64,000 nt of DNA, from the NCBI RefSeq assembly GCF_002906655.1, contig NZ_CP025794.1, positions 3,466,958 to 3,530,957 on the forward strand, given 5' to 3'. The notes under the pieces were generated by a model that was not told the origin of the DNA, did not search any database, and saw only the letters and a program-made list of their open reading frames with translations. Every line of letters begins with the position of its first letter. Positions within the stretch are counted from its first letter, which is position 1. Of this stretch, positions 1 to 9,823 are shown piece by piece. Position numbers and translations under genes: made by a program. This DNA is from Vibrio hyugaensis (GTDB lineage: Bacteria > Pseudomonadota > Gammaproteobacteria > Enterobacterales > Vibrionaceae).

Positions 1-355
1 TTATCTTGGTCCATACGGCTTCAGGTAGAGTGATCTCTTTACCAAGCATGCCTTTAATGGCGGATTTACCCATAGCATGACTGACGGCCAAACCGATGGC
101 GAACAAGGCATAGATGATGGTTACTTTCCATTTGATGAAGTTGTCATCGTGGAAGAATATGGTCATGCCGCCAAAGATCGCCACCATTGAGAAGGTGATC
201 AGTTGCATCTTTTCAACTTTTTTGTACAAAGCAAAGGTCAACACGATTTGAATAGCCGTCGCGACAATCAGTGCACCGGTCGCAACGTAGATATCGTGCA
301 TCTTGTATAGGACAAAGAAAACAATGAGTGGAATAAAATCAAGGATTTGCTTCAT
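1..355 (-). CDS. yciB: Inner membrane protein YciB (septation protein A), C-terminus cut by window edge
   Basis: Reading leftward from an ATG at 355, the first 118 codons are visible; the rest lies outside the window. The protein starts [18 protein letters not shown] and continues with several hydrophobic helices, as in the YciB/IspZ family (about 180 residues in E. coli). YciB is a polytopic inner membrane protein linked to cell envelope synthesis and septation. The reading frame is open to the edge, so nothing suggests a pseudogene. It is followed on its right by a minus-strand gene ending at 484, and a terminator lies between them, so yciB is probably transcribed separately. The family call is from recognition of the N-terminus and hydrophobicity pattern. 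Confidence 0.85.
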   Translation of the reverse strand, partial: MKQILDFIPLIVFFVLYKMHDIYVATGALIVATAIQIVLTFALYKKVEKMQLITFSMVAIFGGMTIFFHDDNFIKWKVTIIYALFAIGLAVSHAMGKSAIKGMLGKEITLPEAVWTKI

Positions 356-436
356 GTTGCAAAAAACTACCTAGTTATTGAGTTGAAGACAGTCTAGCGG
401 AATCTGACGCAATGTGAATGGTTATAGCGATGTGGA

Positions 437-468
437 AAATAAAATTGCCGCATTCGAAGCGGCAATTT
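437..468 (-). terminator. Intrinsic terminator of the small GemA-like gene
   Basis: A perfect 10-bp stem (AAATTGCCGC at 442-451 and GCGGCAATTT at 459-468) with a 7-nt loop. On the minus strand the stem is followed by a T-rich run (TTTTATTTT), which fits termination of the gene at 484-726. Confidence 0.8.
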
Positions 469-483
469 CTGCGGTGTGTTGGT

Positions 484-726
484 TTAGGCGACTTCTTGAT
501 AGCGAGTAATGAGCGTCTTCACGTCTTCAAGGTAACCTTCACGAAGTAGATTGTCGACCGTCGCTTCCAATTCGTCGTGAGACATGGTGAAGCAGGTTGA
601 TTTGCCCGTCATCAGGTTGAGGTACTGGTGATATTCTTCTTCTGTATAGTGCCCAACACGGTCTAGAAGCAAGGTTTTAATACCGTGGTGAATCAAGCCA
701 TAATAGGTATGTCGATGAAGCATCAT
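484..726 (-). CDS. Small conserved protein resembling phage Mu GemA (DUF1018 type)
   Basis: An 80-residue protein. A strong ribosome binding site (AAGGAGAC) sits before two adjacent ATG codons, so the start is 726 or 723. The middle of the protein (YHQYLNLMTGKSTCFTMSHD followed by ELEATVDNL) looks like the 'LTGKsSa..ls..Ele.vl' core of the GemA/DUF1018 family, which modulates host gene expression in Mu-like phages. No other phage gene is nearby and it is flanked by core genes, so it is more likely a domesticated Vibrio protein than a prophage remnant. The gene has its own terminator. Function is unknown; the family link is by eye and moderate. Confidence 0.6.
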   Translation of the reverse strand: MMLHRHTYYGLIHHGIKTLLLDRVGHYTEEEYHQYLNLMTGKSTCFTMSHDELEATVDNLLREGYLEDVKTLITRYQEVA

Positions 727-823
727 AATCGTCTCCTTATCAAGTTTCCTCGCTAATAAAGAGAGGGCTCGAGTCTATGGATAAGTCGTTTGTACTTCAG
801 CAATGCATATCGAATGCCAATTA

Positions 824-3364
824 TTAATTCTCAGTTTCGAAATAGTTCGATGCTGCGTCTTTGTTTAACCAGTTATTCAACACATGTCTTAATGCGTTCA
901 ATGTCGTCGGCTTTTCTAAACGTCCATCCATCAATTTAGCGATCATCTCTAATTCTCTTTCTCCGGACTCACCTGAGAGGGCGATGATAGGCGTGTTTGG
1001 AGACAGGACTTTTATCTTTTCACTTGCTTCAAACCCATTCATTACAGGCATTTGAACGTCCATTAAGATCAAATCGACGTCATTGTTTTCAAACAGTTCG
1101 ACCGCGTTTTCACCATTTTTAGCTTGTATGCTATTGACGCCAAGTTGGTTTAAATACATTTGTACCAACGCGCGTTGCACCTCTTTGTCATCAACGATGA
1201 GCACCGTTGGTGCATGTTTATCTATTTGTGCGCTAGATTTGGTTTTTTGTTCAGTGTGCCCATTTTTCCAATCCGTGAAATACGGTGTGCGCAAGGTTTC
1301 TGCTTTTGGTGCATTAGGGACGACAGGGAAGTAAAGGTGGAATTCGGTAAACTCTCCCAGCTTGGAGTGACACTCAATTCTGCCGCCGAATGAACGCATT
1401 ACGCGCTGACAGTAGCCAAGGCCCAAACCGCTACCGCCGCTCTTTTGGTAAGAGAAGAAGTCGTCGAAGATTTTGTGAGAGATGGTCTCGTCGATACCTG
1501 GACCTGTGTCGCGGAACACCAAAACGTTCTCATAAGCGCCCGTATCAGTACTGATTTCAATTTGACTGTCTGGAAAAGAATCAAAATAGTAAATCGCGTT
1601 ACGGATTAGGTTAAAAATAACGAAGTTAAATAAGGTCTCATTGAGCTTCGCCACAAAGTCGGTATGTTGTGGTAAACGAATCCTCTCAATTATCTTCTCA
1701 TTTTCAAAACCGTAGTGGCTTACTGCCTGATCGACCGCCTTATGAATCGAGGACAGAGCGATAGGCTCGTGTGCTGGGGAACTGTCACTGACTTCTCGCA
1801 GAATGATATCAATCAGTTGCCGGCCTCGCTGGATCGCAGCTTGACCATTTTCGATGTCGATTTTTAACTGCTCAATCGGTGCTTGATTTTCAATGTGCTG
1901 CTTCAAAGCCTCAAATTGCAATTGAACCTGTGCAAGTGGGTTACGCATTTCGTGGGCGATTGAGTTGGCGAGAGCGCGACTTTGACGAATGCGACGATCA
2001 GCTTCAATCGTGCTTTGTACTCGAGTAAGTAAGGTTTGCAGCGCTGAAATCTCTTCATTTGAGAACAACTGATTGTTGATCTTATGCGGAGAGACCAATA
2101 GGTGCGTAACGGATTTCCCTTGACCGAATAGTGGCATGACTAACGCGGTATTGTTTGAGCTCATTTTCTCATACAAGGCTTTTATTGAACCTTTTGATGA
2201 ACTCGCATAATCAATCTCGTCAGAGAGTTCATCCAAAACTAAGACAGACTTGTTTGATAATAAATAGTCTTCGTAAAACGTTTCGGTGTAATTACTGGTC
2301 ACTAAGCGGAGTTTGTCGTTTGGGATTTGAAGCAAGATACCCAAACGTCGCATCGCGTCATCAATCGACAGTTTGAAATCTTCTTCTAGTGCTAAGATTT
2401 GTTGTACTGGCGTTTTCTTATTGCCGTAAATTAAAAACGACGAATAACGGCTAACTCGCTTGTAGAGTAGGCCCCAAGTAATGCCGATCAGAGCGCAGAT
2501 AGGTGTTGCGATTAGCCATTGTTTGCTATCAGTTAGTGGGATGAAAATTGCGCCCAATGGCAGAACAAATATCGCGCACACGAGTAGTGAACTGAGCGAC
2601 ATGTATGCGAGGTATTTGACGCTGTAAAAACGAGAGGTTAGCAATGCATAACCGACAAATAGCATCTCACTGATGGATAAGGCTGGTGGCAACCAGGTTA
2701 AGGAGAAGTCCCCTAGGAAGTAAGTCATGCCAAGGTGGATGGTGGCAGTGGATAGCATGAATACCAAGATGCCAGCGATCATATAGTTGGTTTTGGCGAG
2801 CGTCAGTCTACTGCTATTCGCGCGCATTGCGACCAGATTGACCAATGTAAGCACCACAAAACTCACTAAGCCAATGAAGAAATAGGAAGTATGCGGGCCA
2901 AACTCGATGACGAACTCACTAGGTCCAACGATATCGACATGCTCTACGGTTAGGTTAGGCTGCAAGTTGATAAACAATGAGTAGACCGTTAGAGTGATGA
3001 AGATAAGCTGTTGCCAAGGGTGAACTTTGCCTTTTCTTTGCTCAGCAGAAAGCTGACAAGAGAAGTAATAGGCAAACGCAAATGCGAAGAAGGATGCCAG
3101 GTTGGCAAATTTGGCCATAAACACACCTGCGTCTGCCCCCAAATTAGGCAATAAGTCGGTGTGGAAATAGGCGTTGCTGCTTATCCAGGCAATGATACAA
3201 ACTGAATAAGCGATGTACGGAGCGTGATGCGTCCCAAAGATGACTTCATTCTTTTGCTTCAGACGATAGCAATAGTAAATGAGCCACATGAATACCACAG
3301 CGACGGTAGCGAGCAGTGTGATGGCTTTTGCGTAGGTCAGTGCTTCTAGGTTGAACTCAAACAT
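824..3364 (-). CDS. luxN: Autoinducer-1 sensor hybrid histidine kinase/phosphatase LuxN
   Basis: An inner membrane hybrid kinase that senses the LuxM acyl-homoserine lactone and feeds phosphate to LuxU and LuxO. The first ~300 residues hold about nine hydrophobic helices (ligand sensing). A dimerisation/phosphoacceptor segment follows with SIAHEMRNPLAQ, its His being residue 471 as in V. harveyi LuxN. Next come ATPase boxes (NLIRNAIYY, DTGPGID, GGSGLGLGY), then a C-terminal receiver with DD (725-726), LILMDVQMP (Asp769) and a conserved K in LEKPTT. I chose the ATG at 3364, which is preceded by AAGGG with 6-nt spacing and aligns with the known LuxN N-terminus (MF-F-LEA); an in-frame ATG lies two codons upstream at 3370. 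Length is 846 residues. It overlaps the end of luxM by 8 nt, so the two are translationally coupled. Confidence 0.96.
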   Translation of the reverse strand: MFEFNLEALTYAKAITLLATVAVVFMWLIYYCYRLKQKNEVIFGTHHAPYIAYSVCIIAWISSNAYFHTDLLPNLGADAGVFMAKFANLASFFAFAFAYYFSCQLSAEQRKGKVHPWQQLIFITLTVYSLFINLQPNLTVEHVDIVGPSEFVIEFGPHTSYFFIGLVSFVVLTLVNLVAMRANSSRLTLAKTNYMIAGILVFMLSTATIHLGMTYFLGDFSLTWLPPALSISEMLFVGYALLTSRFYSVKYLAYMSLSSLLVCAIFVLPLGAIFIPLTDSKQWLIATPICALIGITWGLLYKRVSRYSSFLIYGNKKTPVQQILALEEDFKLSIDDAMRRLGILLQIPNDKLRLVTSNYTETFYEDYLLSNKSVLVLDELSDEIDYASSSKGSIKALYEKMSSNNTALVMPLFGQGKSVTHLLVSPHKINNQLFSNEEISALQTLLTRVQSTIEADRRIRQSRALANSIAHEMRNPLAQVQLQFEALKQHIENQAPIEQLKIDIENGQAAIQRGRQLIDIILREVSDSSPAHEPIALSSIHKAVDQAVSHYGFENEKIIERIRLPQHTDFVAKLNETLFNFVIFNLIRNAIYYFDSFPDSQIEISTDTGAYENVLVFRDTGPGIDETISHKIFDDFFSYQKSGGSGLGLGYCQRVMRSFGGRIECHSKLGEFTEFHLYFPVVPNAPKAETLRTPYFTDWKNGHTEQKTKSSAQIDKHAPTVLIVDDKEVQRALVQMYLNQLGVNSIQAKNGENAVELFENNDVDLILMDVQMPVMNGFEASEKIKVLSPNTPIIALSGESGERELEMIAKLMDGRLEKPTTLNALRHVLNNWLNKDAASNYFETEN

Positions 3365-4556
3365 ATTCATCCCTTGCTAATGAACCTTGTTTTCGAATCT
3401 CTCGAATCGCGTGCTTATAGGCACGAAAATCGGTTTGACTGAATGCTTTGACCATCATTTCGAAATTCCAAAATCCCCGGTAAGTATCTTTGCCGTCATT
3501 GTTGAGATCGCAATATCCTGAGTGGAAATACGCGTTCTTATCGATAGACTGATAAAAGTTGAGCATGAAAGGTTGCTCAATAATGGTGAAGCCTACTTTA
3601 TAGCCTGCTTGATGCAGGACGTTCATCAATTCTTTTTGCGCAAGGTAGAGGAAGTAGAGTTTTTGTTGTGTATTTCCACTTACTGTCAGGCGCAGGACTT
3701 CACACACAGATTTTGTGTCAGACAATAGTAACTTGAATTCACGATCAAATTCTGGGAGAGAGTAACATTTTAACAGAGCCGATGGTGTAAAAAGCTGCAA
3801 GCGTGTTAGCTCGGAATGCCCGTGGTTTGGTAAGCAGTAGTGCCAGTGCTTATTGCTAAATTGTGGTGCGTAACTTAACCAGGTTTCATGGGTTGACCAG
3901 TCTTGGATTAATGCAGAAGCAACCAATGTCGGGAGCGTTTCACCGTCTGGATGTTTGAGTAGAATGAAGTGCTTACCTGTTTGTGATAGCGACAACAAAG
4001 GCAGCATTTCGTACCACTTCTCACCTTGTACAAAAAGCTCAAGGTTGCTTAAGGTAATAGCATTACTGAGCGACATTGCATGTAAGTGTGTCGGTGTTTT
4101 TACCAAAAGTTGAGTATCTTCTACATGTTCGATCAATGCACCGTAGTAATTGCTGTCTTCAAAAGGTAATTTTGTATTATCGTTTGGGCTTTCTGTTTTT
4201 GACGATGTTGCTTTGATCGCTGCGATTTCGCATTCACACCAAAACTCTAACCAATGTATGAAACACTGTGCAACAACTTGTTCCAAAATTGCAATGTAAG
4301 AAGACAACGTTGAAGGGTAGCGTTGTACTAAATCACGATAATCCATCGATTCAAACAGCACTGAATAGCTTTTAGAACGATGCTCTGGGAATAGAGCAAT
4401 GAGTTGTTTTCTTCGATAGTCAGTGACAGATTGAAATAGGGATTGGCGTTCTTGCGAATTAAAACCAGTAAGGACAGCATTGATCAGCGCGCGTTGTTTT
4501 TTTTCGATTGGCATGCTGCTCGCGGAAAGCACACCTAAAGGCGACGTAAAGTTCAT
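3357..4556 (-). CDS. luxM: Acyl-homoserine-lactone synthase LuxM (AI-1)
   Basis: A 399-residue protein, the same length as V. harveyi LuxM. LuxM makes N-(3-hydroxybutanoyl)-homoserine lactone (HAI-1) from S-adenosylmethionine and an acyl donor in the cytoplasm. It is not homologous to LuxI synthases, and its LuxM/AinS-type C-terminal region is recognisable in YFLYLAQKELMNVLHQAGYK and in the segment around AYFHSGYCDLNNDG. The gene lies directly upstream of luxN and overlaps it, the standard synthase-receptor arrangement (called opaM-opaN in V. parahaemolyticus). No frameshift or truncation is visible, so the AI-1 circuit should be intact. A modest site (TAGG) precedes the ATG at 4556. Confidence 0.95.
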   Translation of the reverse strand: MNFTSPLGVLSASSMPIEKKQRALINAVLTGFNSQERQSLFQSVTDYRRKQLIALFPEHRSKSYSVLFESMDYRDLVQRYPSTLSSYIAILEQVVAQCFIHWLEFWCECEIAAIKATSSKTESPNDNTKLPFEDSNYYGALIEHVEDTQLLVKTPTHLHAMSLSNAITLSNLELFVQGEKWYEMLPLLSLSQTGKHFILLKHPDGETLPTLVASALIQDWSTHETWLSYAPQFSNKHWHYCLPNHGHSELTRLQLFTPSALLKCYSLPEFDREFKLLLSDTKSVCEVLRLTVSGNTQQKLYFLYLAQKELMNVLHQAGYKVGFTIIEQPFMLNFYQSIDKNAYFHSGYCDLNNDGKDTYRGFWNFEMMVKAFSQTDFRAYKHAIREIRKQGSLARDEYV

Positions 4557-4668
4557 GAGATAACCTAGCCAAGGTTTATGGTTTTTTATTTATGTCGCTC
4601 TTATATCATTTAGAAGAAAATATGCCATCAGTTTCTATTTAAATAGTTACCTAAGGCAAGCTTATAGT

Positions 4669-4694
4669 TAAAAAGCCGCTCGTTGGAGCGGCTT
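4669..4694 (-). terminator. Intrinsic terminator after the dicarboxylate symporter
   Basis: A 9-bp perfect stem (AAGCCGCTC at 4673-4681 and GAGCGGCTT at 4686-4694) with loop GTTG. On the minus strand it is followed by TTTTAAC. It separates the symporter gene from luxM. Confidence 0.85.
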
Positions 4695-4712
4695 GACTAA
4701 GCGATAACCTAA

Positions 4713-5972
4713 CTATGCTTCTTGCTTTTGAAGCTCAGCTTGTTCTGCTTCTTCTTCAATTAGCGCATCAACGATAACCGCACAAGCAGCATCACCAGTG
4801 ATGTTTAGCGCTGTACGAATCATATCGAAGATACGGTCAAGAGCGAACAATAGTGGTAGACCTTCGATAGGAATACCAGCCGCTAGAAGTACCGCAACAA
4901 CAAGGAATGAAGGTCCTGGAACACCTGCTTGACCAACTGCGCCCAAGGTAGAAGTCACGATGATCGCAATGTAAGCACCCATACCAAGGTCGATGTTGAA
5001 CAGCTGTGCAAAGAAGATAGCAACCAAACCGTAGTAGATTGCGTTACCAGACATGTTGATGGTCGCACCAAGTGGCAGAACAAATGACGCAGTTGAGTTC
5101 TTAACGCCTAACTCTTTCTCACATGTGTCCATTGTCACTGGCAGCGTTGCCATAGAAGATGCGGTTGATAGAGCAACTGCTTGTGGCTTCTTCATTGCTG
5201 ATACGAACTTCTTCGCAGAAGTTTTAGTGAAGATGTGCACCATGGCAGGGTAAACCACGAAGCCGAATACGAGGATAGCTGCTACGTAAACGACGAACAG
5301 TTTGAATACCACCATTAGAGCACCGAAACCGAACGTACCCACGGCTTCTGCCATCAGGCCAAATACACCGATAGGAGCAATGATCATCACCTTGTTGATC
5401 ATCCAAACCATTGCGTCAACGATGCAGTTAACACCATTGATGATTGGCTCGCGACGTGATTTTTCTTGTTTTGAAATCGCGATACCGAAGAACATACAGA
5501 ACACAAGGATCTGAAGGATGTTCGCTTCGTTTAGTGATTGGAAAACGTTAGTTGGGATCATACCAGTGATGGTTGCCCAGAAAGTAGGTAGCTCACCTTT
5601 TGAAGCGTATTCTGCTGAGAACATGCCCTCAACGCCAGAGACGTCGATGCCCATGCCCGGTTGGAATACTTCACCCATGACTAGCGCAAGTGCTACTGCT
5701 AGAGCGGATGTCAGACCAAAGTAACCTAGGGTTACCAAGCCCACTTTACCTGCAGATTGGCTGTTGCCTAGACCTGCTGCACCTGAGATAAGCGCTACCG
5801 CGACCAGAGGGATCACAAGCATCTTGATCAGGTTGATGAAGATAGCACCTAGTGGTGCAAATACTGTCGCGCTTTGACCCATGAAGGCACCAACGGCAGT
5901 ACCTACGATCATTGCAATGACGACTTGTACGCCAATGTTGTTTAGCAAACTCTTTTTGTTTAACACTTCCAT
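4713..5972 (-). CDS. Sodium/dicarboxylate or glutamate symporter (DAACS family)
   Basis: A 419-residue polytopic inner membrane protein of the dicarboxylate/amino acid:cation symporter (GltP/DctA/GltPh) family. Visible family marks are the serine-rich re-entrant loop (STASSMATLPVT), the cation-binding segment GATINMSGNAIYYG (the usual NMDGT is replaced by NMSGN), a second re-entrant loop (GAVGQAGVPGPSF) and FDMIRTALNITGDAACAVIV. The substrate cannot be set from sequence; glutamate, aspartate or C4-dicarboxylates are all possible. I place the start at the ATG at 5972 (MEVLNKKSLLN); an in-frame TTG at 6017 lacks a convincing binding site and would add 15 atypical residues. The gene stands alone, with its own terminator. 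Confidence 0.85.
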   Translation of the reverse strand: MEVLNKKSLLNNIGVQVVIAMIVGTAVGAFMGQSATVFAPLGAIFINLIKMLVIPLVAVALISGAAGLGNSQSAGKVGLVTLGYFGLTSALAVALALVMGEVFQPGMGIDVSGVEGMFSAEYASKGELPTFWATITGMIPTNVFQSLNEANILQILVFCMFFGIAISKQEKSRREPIINGVNCIVDAMVWMINKVMIIAPIGVFGLMAEAVGTFGFGALMVVFKLFVVYVAAILVFGFVVYPAMVHIFTKTSAKKFVSAMKKPQAVALSTASSMATLPVTMDTCEKELGVKNSTASFVLPLGATINMSGNAIYYGLVAIFFAQLFNIDLGMGAYIAIIVTSTLGAVGQAGVPGPSFLVVAVLLAAGIPIEGLPLLFALDRIFDMIRTALNITGDAACAVIVDALIEEEAEQAELQKQEA

Positions 5973-6309
5973 AACCTCTGTGCTAATAAAATGTAAAATC
6001 CTAAAATTACCCACCAATCTAAAGTTGTTATTTGGATAATTATATCGCCTTGCTTTTTACACTTATCATTCACAATTAGCAATACAATTCCGGTACAAAC
6101 TCACCGACTAATTGGGAATTTCTTGATTGATGATAGTTTTTTAATCAATAGCAATCGTTTGCTATTGTTCGAGGTAATGGTTTTGGTTGGTGTTGTTTAT
6201 AAAATGGATGGTAATAGAGGGGCGGTTTTAGAAACTGAATGTTAAAAAAAAGATCGATTCCTAATGTTTGATAAGGAATCGATCTCATATTCGTTAAATC
6301 AGTAATACG
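5973..6309. other. Intergenic region upstream of the symporter, with a perfect inverted repeat
   Basis: This AT-rich 337-bp stretch should hold the symporter promoter. Its most striking element is a perfect inverted repeat, CAATAGCAA (6146-6154), TCGT, TTGCTATTG (6159-6167), which could be an operator or a hairpin about 175 bp upstream of the start codon. The trp terminator occupies 6243-6285. I see no coding potential. Confidence 0.5.
6243..6285 (-). terminator. Intrinsic terminator of the trp operon
   Basis: A 12-bp perfect stem (AGATCGATTCCT at 6251-6262 with AGGAATCGATCT at 6274-6285). On the minus strand it is followed by a run of seven T (plus-strand A run at about 6244-6250), just downstream of trpA. 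Confidence 0.9.
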
Positions 6310-7116
6310 TTATTTTTGTGTTGCTGCTTTCATAGCAGAAACGAATTCACCTAGCTTGTCGAGCATAATTTGCGGTTGTTCAACGTGCGCTTCAATGATC
6401 TTCACCACGGCTGAACCAGAAATCGCACCAGCGGCGCCAGATTCTAGTGCTTGTTTCACCTGCGCTGGCTCAGAGATGCCAAAACCAAGCAGCGCTGGTG
6501 GCGCATCAAATTGGTTCAGTCTATCGAGCATATGGCCTACTGGCATGTTTGCTTTGGTTTCTGCACCAGTTACCCCTGCACGAGATAGTAGGTAAGTGTA
6601 GCCGCCACCCAGTTCTGATACTTGCTTCAGTGTTTCGTCACTTGCAGTAGGTGGTGCGATAAAGATTGGGTGAATACCAAACTTCTCGGCCGCAGCCACA
6701 AACTCTGAACTCTCGTTGGTTGGTACGTCAGCAATCAAAACAGAATCGATGCCTGCTTTTGCACAGCGCTCATAGAAGTTTTCGATACCGCGTGAGTAAA
6801 CAAGGTTTGCGTACATCAGAAGACCAATAGGCAGCTCTGGGTACTTAGCTCGAATCTTACCGATTTGCTCGAAGCAGATATCCGGTGTTGCACCAGAATC
6901 CAGCGCGCGAATGTTAGCACCCTGAATGGTTGGGCCATCTGCAAGTGGATCAGAGAATGGAATGCCAAGCTCTAGGGCATCAGCGCCAGACTCAACCAGT
7001 GTTTCCATGATTTTATATGACTGTTCAGCGTTTGGATCACAAACCGTTACGAACGGTACAAATGCGCCTTGGTTTTTCTCGTTTAGACGCGCGAACATCT
7101 TTTCATAACGGCTCAT
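6310..7116 (-). CDS. trpA: Tryptophan synthase alpha chain
   Basis: A 268-residue TIM-barrel protein that cleaves indole-3-glycerol phosphate to indole and glyceraldehyde 3-phosphate, working in an alpha2-beta2 complex with TrpB. Catalytic Glu49 (in [17 protein letters not shown]) and Asp60 fall at the usual positions. The phosphate-binding segment is visible in LGFGISEP and [13 protein letters not shown]. The start codon overlaps the trpB stop by one base (TAATG), so translation is coupled. It is the last gene of the trp operon and is followed by a strong terminator. Confidence 0.98.
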   Translation of the reverse strand: MSRYEKMFARLNEKNQGAFVPFVTVCDPNAEQSYKIMETLVESGADALELGIPFSDPLADGPTIQGANIRALDSGATPDICFEQIGKIRAKYPELPIGLLMYANLVYSRGIENFYERCAKAGIDSVLIADVPTNESSEFVAAAEKFGIHPIFIAPPTASDETLKQVSELGGGYTYLLSRAGVTGAETKANMPVGHMLDRLNQFDAPPALLGFGISEPAQVKQALESGAAGAISGSAVVKIIEAHVEQPQIMLDKLGEFVSAMKAATQK

Positions 7117-8306
7117 TAGATCGCTCCTTTTTCTTCTAGGATGGCATGCACAGTGAAGATATCTTTATCACCACGACCGGATAGGTTGACTACCAACAAT
7201 TGTTCTTTCTCTGGATTCTCACGAGCCATGCGTAATGCATGTGCCACTGCGTGAGAAGATTCTAGAGCAGGGATAATGCCTTCGTGACGTGCAATTTCTT
7301 GGAACGCTTCTAGCGCTTCATCGTCTGTTACGTTGTCGTATTCTGCACGGCCAATTGCGTTTAGGTGCGCGTGCTGAGGACCAACTGAAGGGAAATCAAG
7401 ACCCGCAGATACAGAGTAAGACTCTTCAACTTGGCCGTTAGGATCTTGCATCAATGGCGCTTTCATACCAAAGAAGATGCCCGTTTTACCATGCTTAAGT
7501 GGTGCTCCGTGTTGGTCGGTGTCGATACCTTTACCTGCTGGCTCAACACCAATGAGGCGAACGCTTTCTTCTTCGATGAAGTCAGCAAACATACCGATAG
7601 CGTTTGAACCGCCGCCCACACACGCGATAACTGCGTCAGGAAGACGACCTTCACGTGCCAAAATCTGATTCTTAGTTTCTTCACCAATCATTCGTTGGAA
7701 ATCACGCACGATGGTTGGGAATGGGTGAGGACCTGCCGCTGTACCTAATAGGTAGTGCGCGTCTTCATAAGTTGCAGACCAGTCGCGTAGCGCTTCGTTA
7801 CACGCGTCTTTTAGCGTTGCTGAACCAGAGTGTACAGGAATCACTTCTGCACCCATTAGCTTCATTCGGAATACATTCGGGCTTTGACGCTCAACGTCTT
7901 TTGCACCCATGTAAACGCGACACTTAAGGCCAAGTAGTGCACACGCTAGTGCGGTTGCAACACCGTGTTGGCCTGCACCTGTTTCTGCGATGATTTCGTT
8001 TTTACCCATGCGTTTCGCAAGCAGAGCTTGACCTAACACTTGGTTGGTCTTGTGCGCGCCTCCGTGAAGCAGGTCTTCACGTTTTAGGTACAGTTTGGTC
8101 TTCGTACCTTTGGTTAGGTTACGAGTTAGAGTCAAAGCCGTTGGACGGCCCGCATACTCTTGAAGAAGCGTCATGAATTCGCTGCGGAATTCTGGATCTT
8201 CTTGCGCGTCGATAAACGCTTGCTCTAGTTGCTCCAATGCTGGAACTAGAATTTGCGGAACGTACTGACCGCCGTATTCGCCAAAGTAGGCATTCAGTTT
8301 TGCCAT
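7116..8306 (-). CDS. trpB: Tryptophan synthase beta chain
   Basis: A 396-residue PLP enzyme that condenses indole with serine to give tryptophan. The PLP lysine is Lys86 in [15 protein letters not shown], and the phosphate-binding glycine loop is GGGSNAIG. Length and order fit TrpB of gammaproteobacteria. It lies between trpCF and trpA, sharing a TAATG junction with trpA and separated from trpCF by about 64 nt. Confidence 0.98.
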   Translation of the reverse strand: MAKLNAYFGEYGGQYVPQILVPALEQLEQAFIDAQEDPEFRSEFMTLLQEYAGRPTALTLTRNLTKGTKTKLYLKREDLLHGGAHKTNQVLGQALLAKRMGKNEIIAETGAGQHGVATALACALLGLKCRVYMGAKDVERQSPNVFRMKLMGAEVIPVHSGSATLKDACNEALRDWSATYEDAHYLLGTAAGPHPFPTIVRDFQRMIGEETKNQILAREGRLPDAVIACVGGGSNAIGMFADFIEEESVRLIGVEPAGKGIDTDQHGAPLKHGKTGIFFGMKAPLMQDPNGQVEESYSVSAGLDFPSVGPQHAHLNAIGRAEYDNVTDDEALEAFQEIARHEGIIPALESSHAVAHALRMARENPEKEQLLVVNLSGRGDKDIFTVHAILEEKGAI

Positions 8307-8370
8307 CGTTATATTCCTTCTCGTATTTTTCGCTACGAATAGCTTTAAATTTTTTAGCTGATATCCAGCT

Positions 8371-9810
8371 TTAGTAGTTGCGAATGGCGGTGAATGCCGC
8401 GAGCAACTTCTGTGAATCTTTTTTGCCTGGTGCGCTTTCTACACCAGAGTTTAAATCTAATCCCAAGCAACCTAGTGCCGCTGCTTGTTGAGCATTTTCT
8501 GGCGACAGTCCGCCCGCTAGCATAATTTGACTTGGGTCACCGATCAGTGACCAGTCGAACACTTGACCGGTTCCGCCAGTTTGAGTGCCAACTTGCGCAT
8601 CTAATAGATGGCGGTCAATGTGGTCTGCAAGCAGTTCTGGCTTCGCGTCAGTCACGCCGTAAGCTTTCCAAATTTCTACTGTTGTTGGCAGTTCGGCTTT
8701 GAGTTGGTTTACGTAAGCTTGGTCTTCTTGACCGTGCAGTTGCACCGCTTTTAAACCCAAAGAGGTCACGACAGAAGCAACAAAATCGATATCGTGATTT
8801 TGGAAAACGCCTACGTAGTTAAGTGGAGCACCGCTCATGGTTAAGCGAGCACCTTCAAGGTCGACCGCACGCTTAGACTTCTCGACAAAAATCAGGCCAC
8901 CAAATACTGCGCCAGATTGATACGCTTTTGCTGCGTCATCTGGGTGCGTTAAGCCACACACTTTGTTTTCACCCAACGTCACTTTACGTACTGCAAGTTC
9001 AAGGTTCTCTTCCGCCATCAGCGAACTACCAATCAAGAAGCCGTCTGCGTATTCCGCTAAATCACGAACTTGTTGATGCGTATAAATGCCAGATTCTGAG
9101 ATTACTGTTGCGTTAGGAGCCAGTTCGCGAATTGTCGGTGCCAGTTCTTTAGTACGATTCAAATCAGTACTTAGGTCGCGAAGGTTACGGTTATTGATGC
9201 CGATAACGCGTGCGCCTAGCTTAACGGCACGATGAAGCTCTTCTTCGTTGCTGACTTCGGTCAGGATACCCATGTTCAGGCTGTGTGCTGCTTCTTCTAG
9301 CGCTTTGTACTCTTCGTCATTTAAGACAGAAAGCATCAGTAGCACGGCATCAGCACTGTAATGACGCGCTAGATAAACTTGGTAGGTATCTACCATGAAG
9401 TCTTTACACAGAACGGGCTGTTTGACTTGACCACGCACTTGAGGAAGAAAGTCAAAGTTACCTTGGAAGTACTTTTCGTCTGTTAAGACTGAAATGGCAT
9501 CTGCATGGTTGTTGTAAACCGATGCAATGTAATCCAAGTCGAAGTGATCACGAATCAAACCTTTAGAAGGAGATGCCTTCTTACATTCGGTGATGAATGC
9601 CGTCTTTTCGCCACTCAGAGCATCGTAGAAGCTGCGGTCCGATGGAAGCAAATCAGACTGAAATGTGCTTAGCGGTTGAGACACCTTACGGTCTGCTACC
9701 CACTGATATTTGTCGCGGACAATTTTCGCCAGTACTTCTGCCATTTCTGCTTCTTTCTTAGAAACGTGTTCAGACAGGTTGTTAGCTTGCTGAGTGTTGA
9801 AGTCAGTCAT
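8371..9810 (-). CDS. trpCF: Bifunctional indole-3-glycerol phosphate synthase / phosphoribosylanthranilate isomerase
   Basis: A two-domain enzyme of about 479 residues. The N-terminal TrpC barrel shows [24 protein letters not shown] and GINNRNL. The C-terminal TrpF barrel begins at [10 protein letters not shown] and shows YVGVFQN, LHGQED and LAGGLSPEN. It performs two consecutive steps of tryptophan synthesis. I prefer the ATG at 9810 (MTDFNTQQ), which has AAGGA about 10 nt upstream and begins 13 nt after trpD. An in-frame TTG at 9840 and an internal ATG at 9744 (MAEVLAKI, close to the E. coli start) are alternatives. Confidence 0.95.
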   Translation of the reverse strand: MTDFNTQQANNLSEHVSKKEAEMAEVLAKIVRDKYQWVADRKVSQPLSTFQSDLLPSDRSFYDALSGEKTAFITECKKASPSKGLIRDHFDLDYIASVYNNHADAISVLTDEKYFQGNFDFLPQVRGQVKQPVLCKDFMVDTYQVYLARHYSADAVLLMLSVLNDEEYKALEEAAHSLNMGILTEVSNEEELHRAVKLGARVIGINNRNLRDLSTDLNRTKELAPTIRELAPNATVISESGIYTHQQVRDLAEYADGFLIGSSLMAEENLELAVRKVTLGENKVCGLTHPDDAAKAYQSGAVFGGLIFVEKSKRAVDLEGARLTMSGAPLNYVGVFQNHDIDFVASVVTSLGLKAVQLHGQEDQAYVNQLKAELPTTVEIWKAYGVTDAKPELLADHIDRHLLDAQVGTQTGGTGQVFDWSLIGDPSQIMLAGGLSPENAQQAAALGCLGLDLNSGVESAPGKKDSQKLLAAFTAIRNY

Positions 9811-9823
9811 CTTCTTCAATTCC

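Noticed and set aside
484-726. Prophage remnant around the GemA-like gene
   Set aside because: Neighbours on both sides are core chromosomal genes, and no integrase, attachment repeat or other phage gene is visible.
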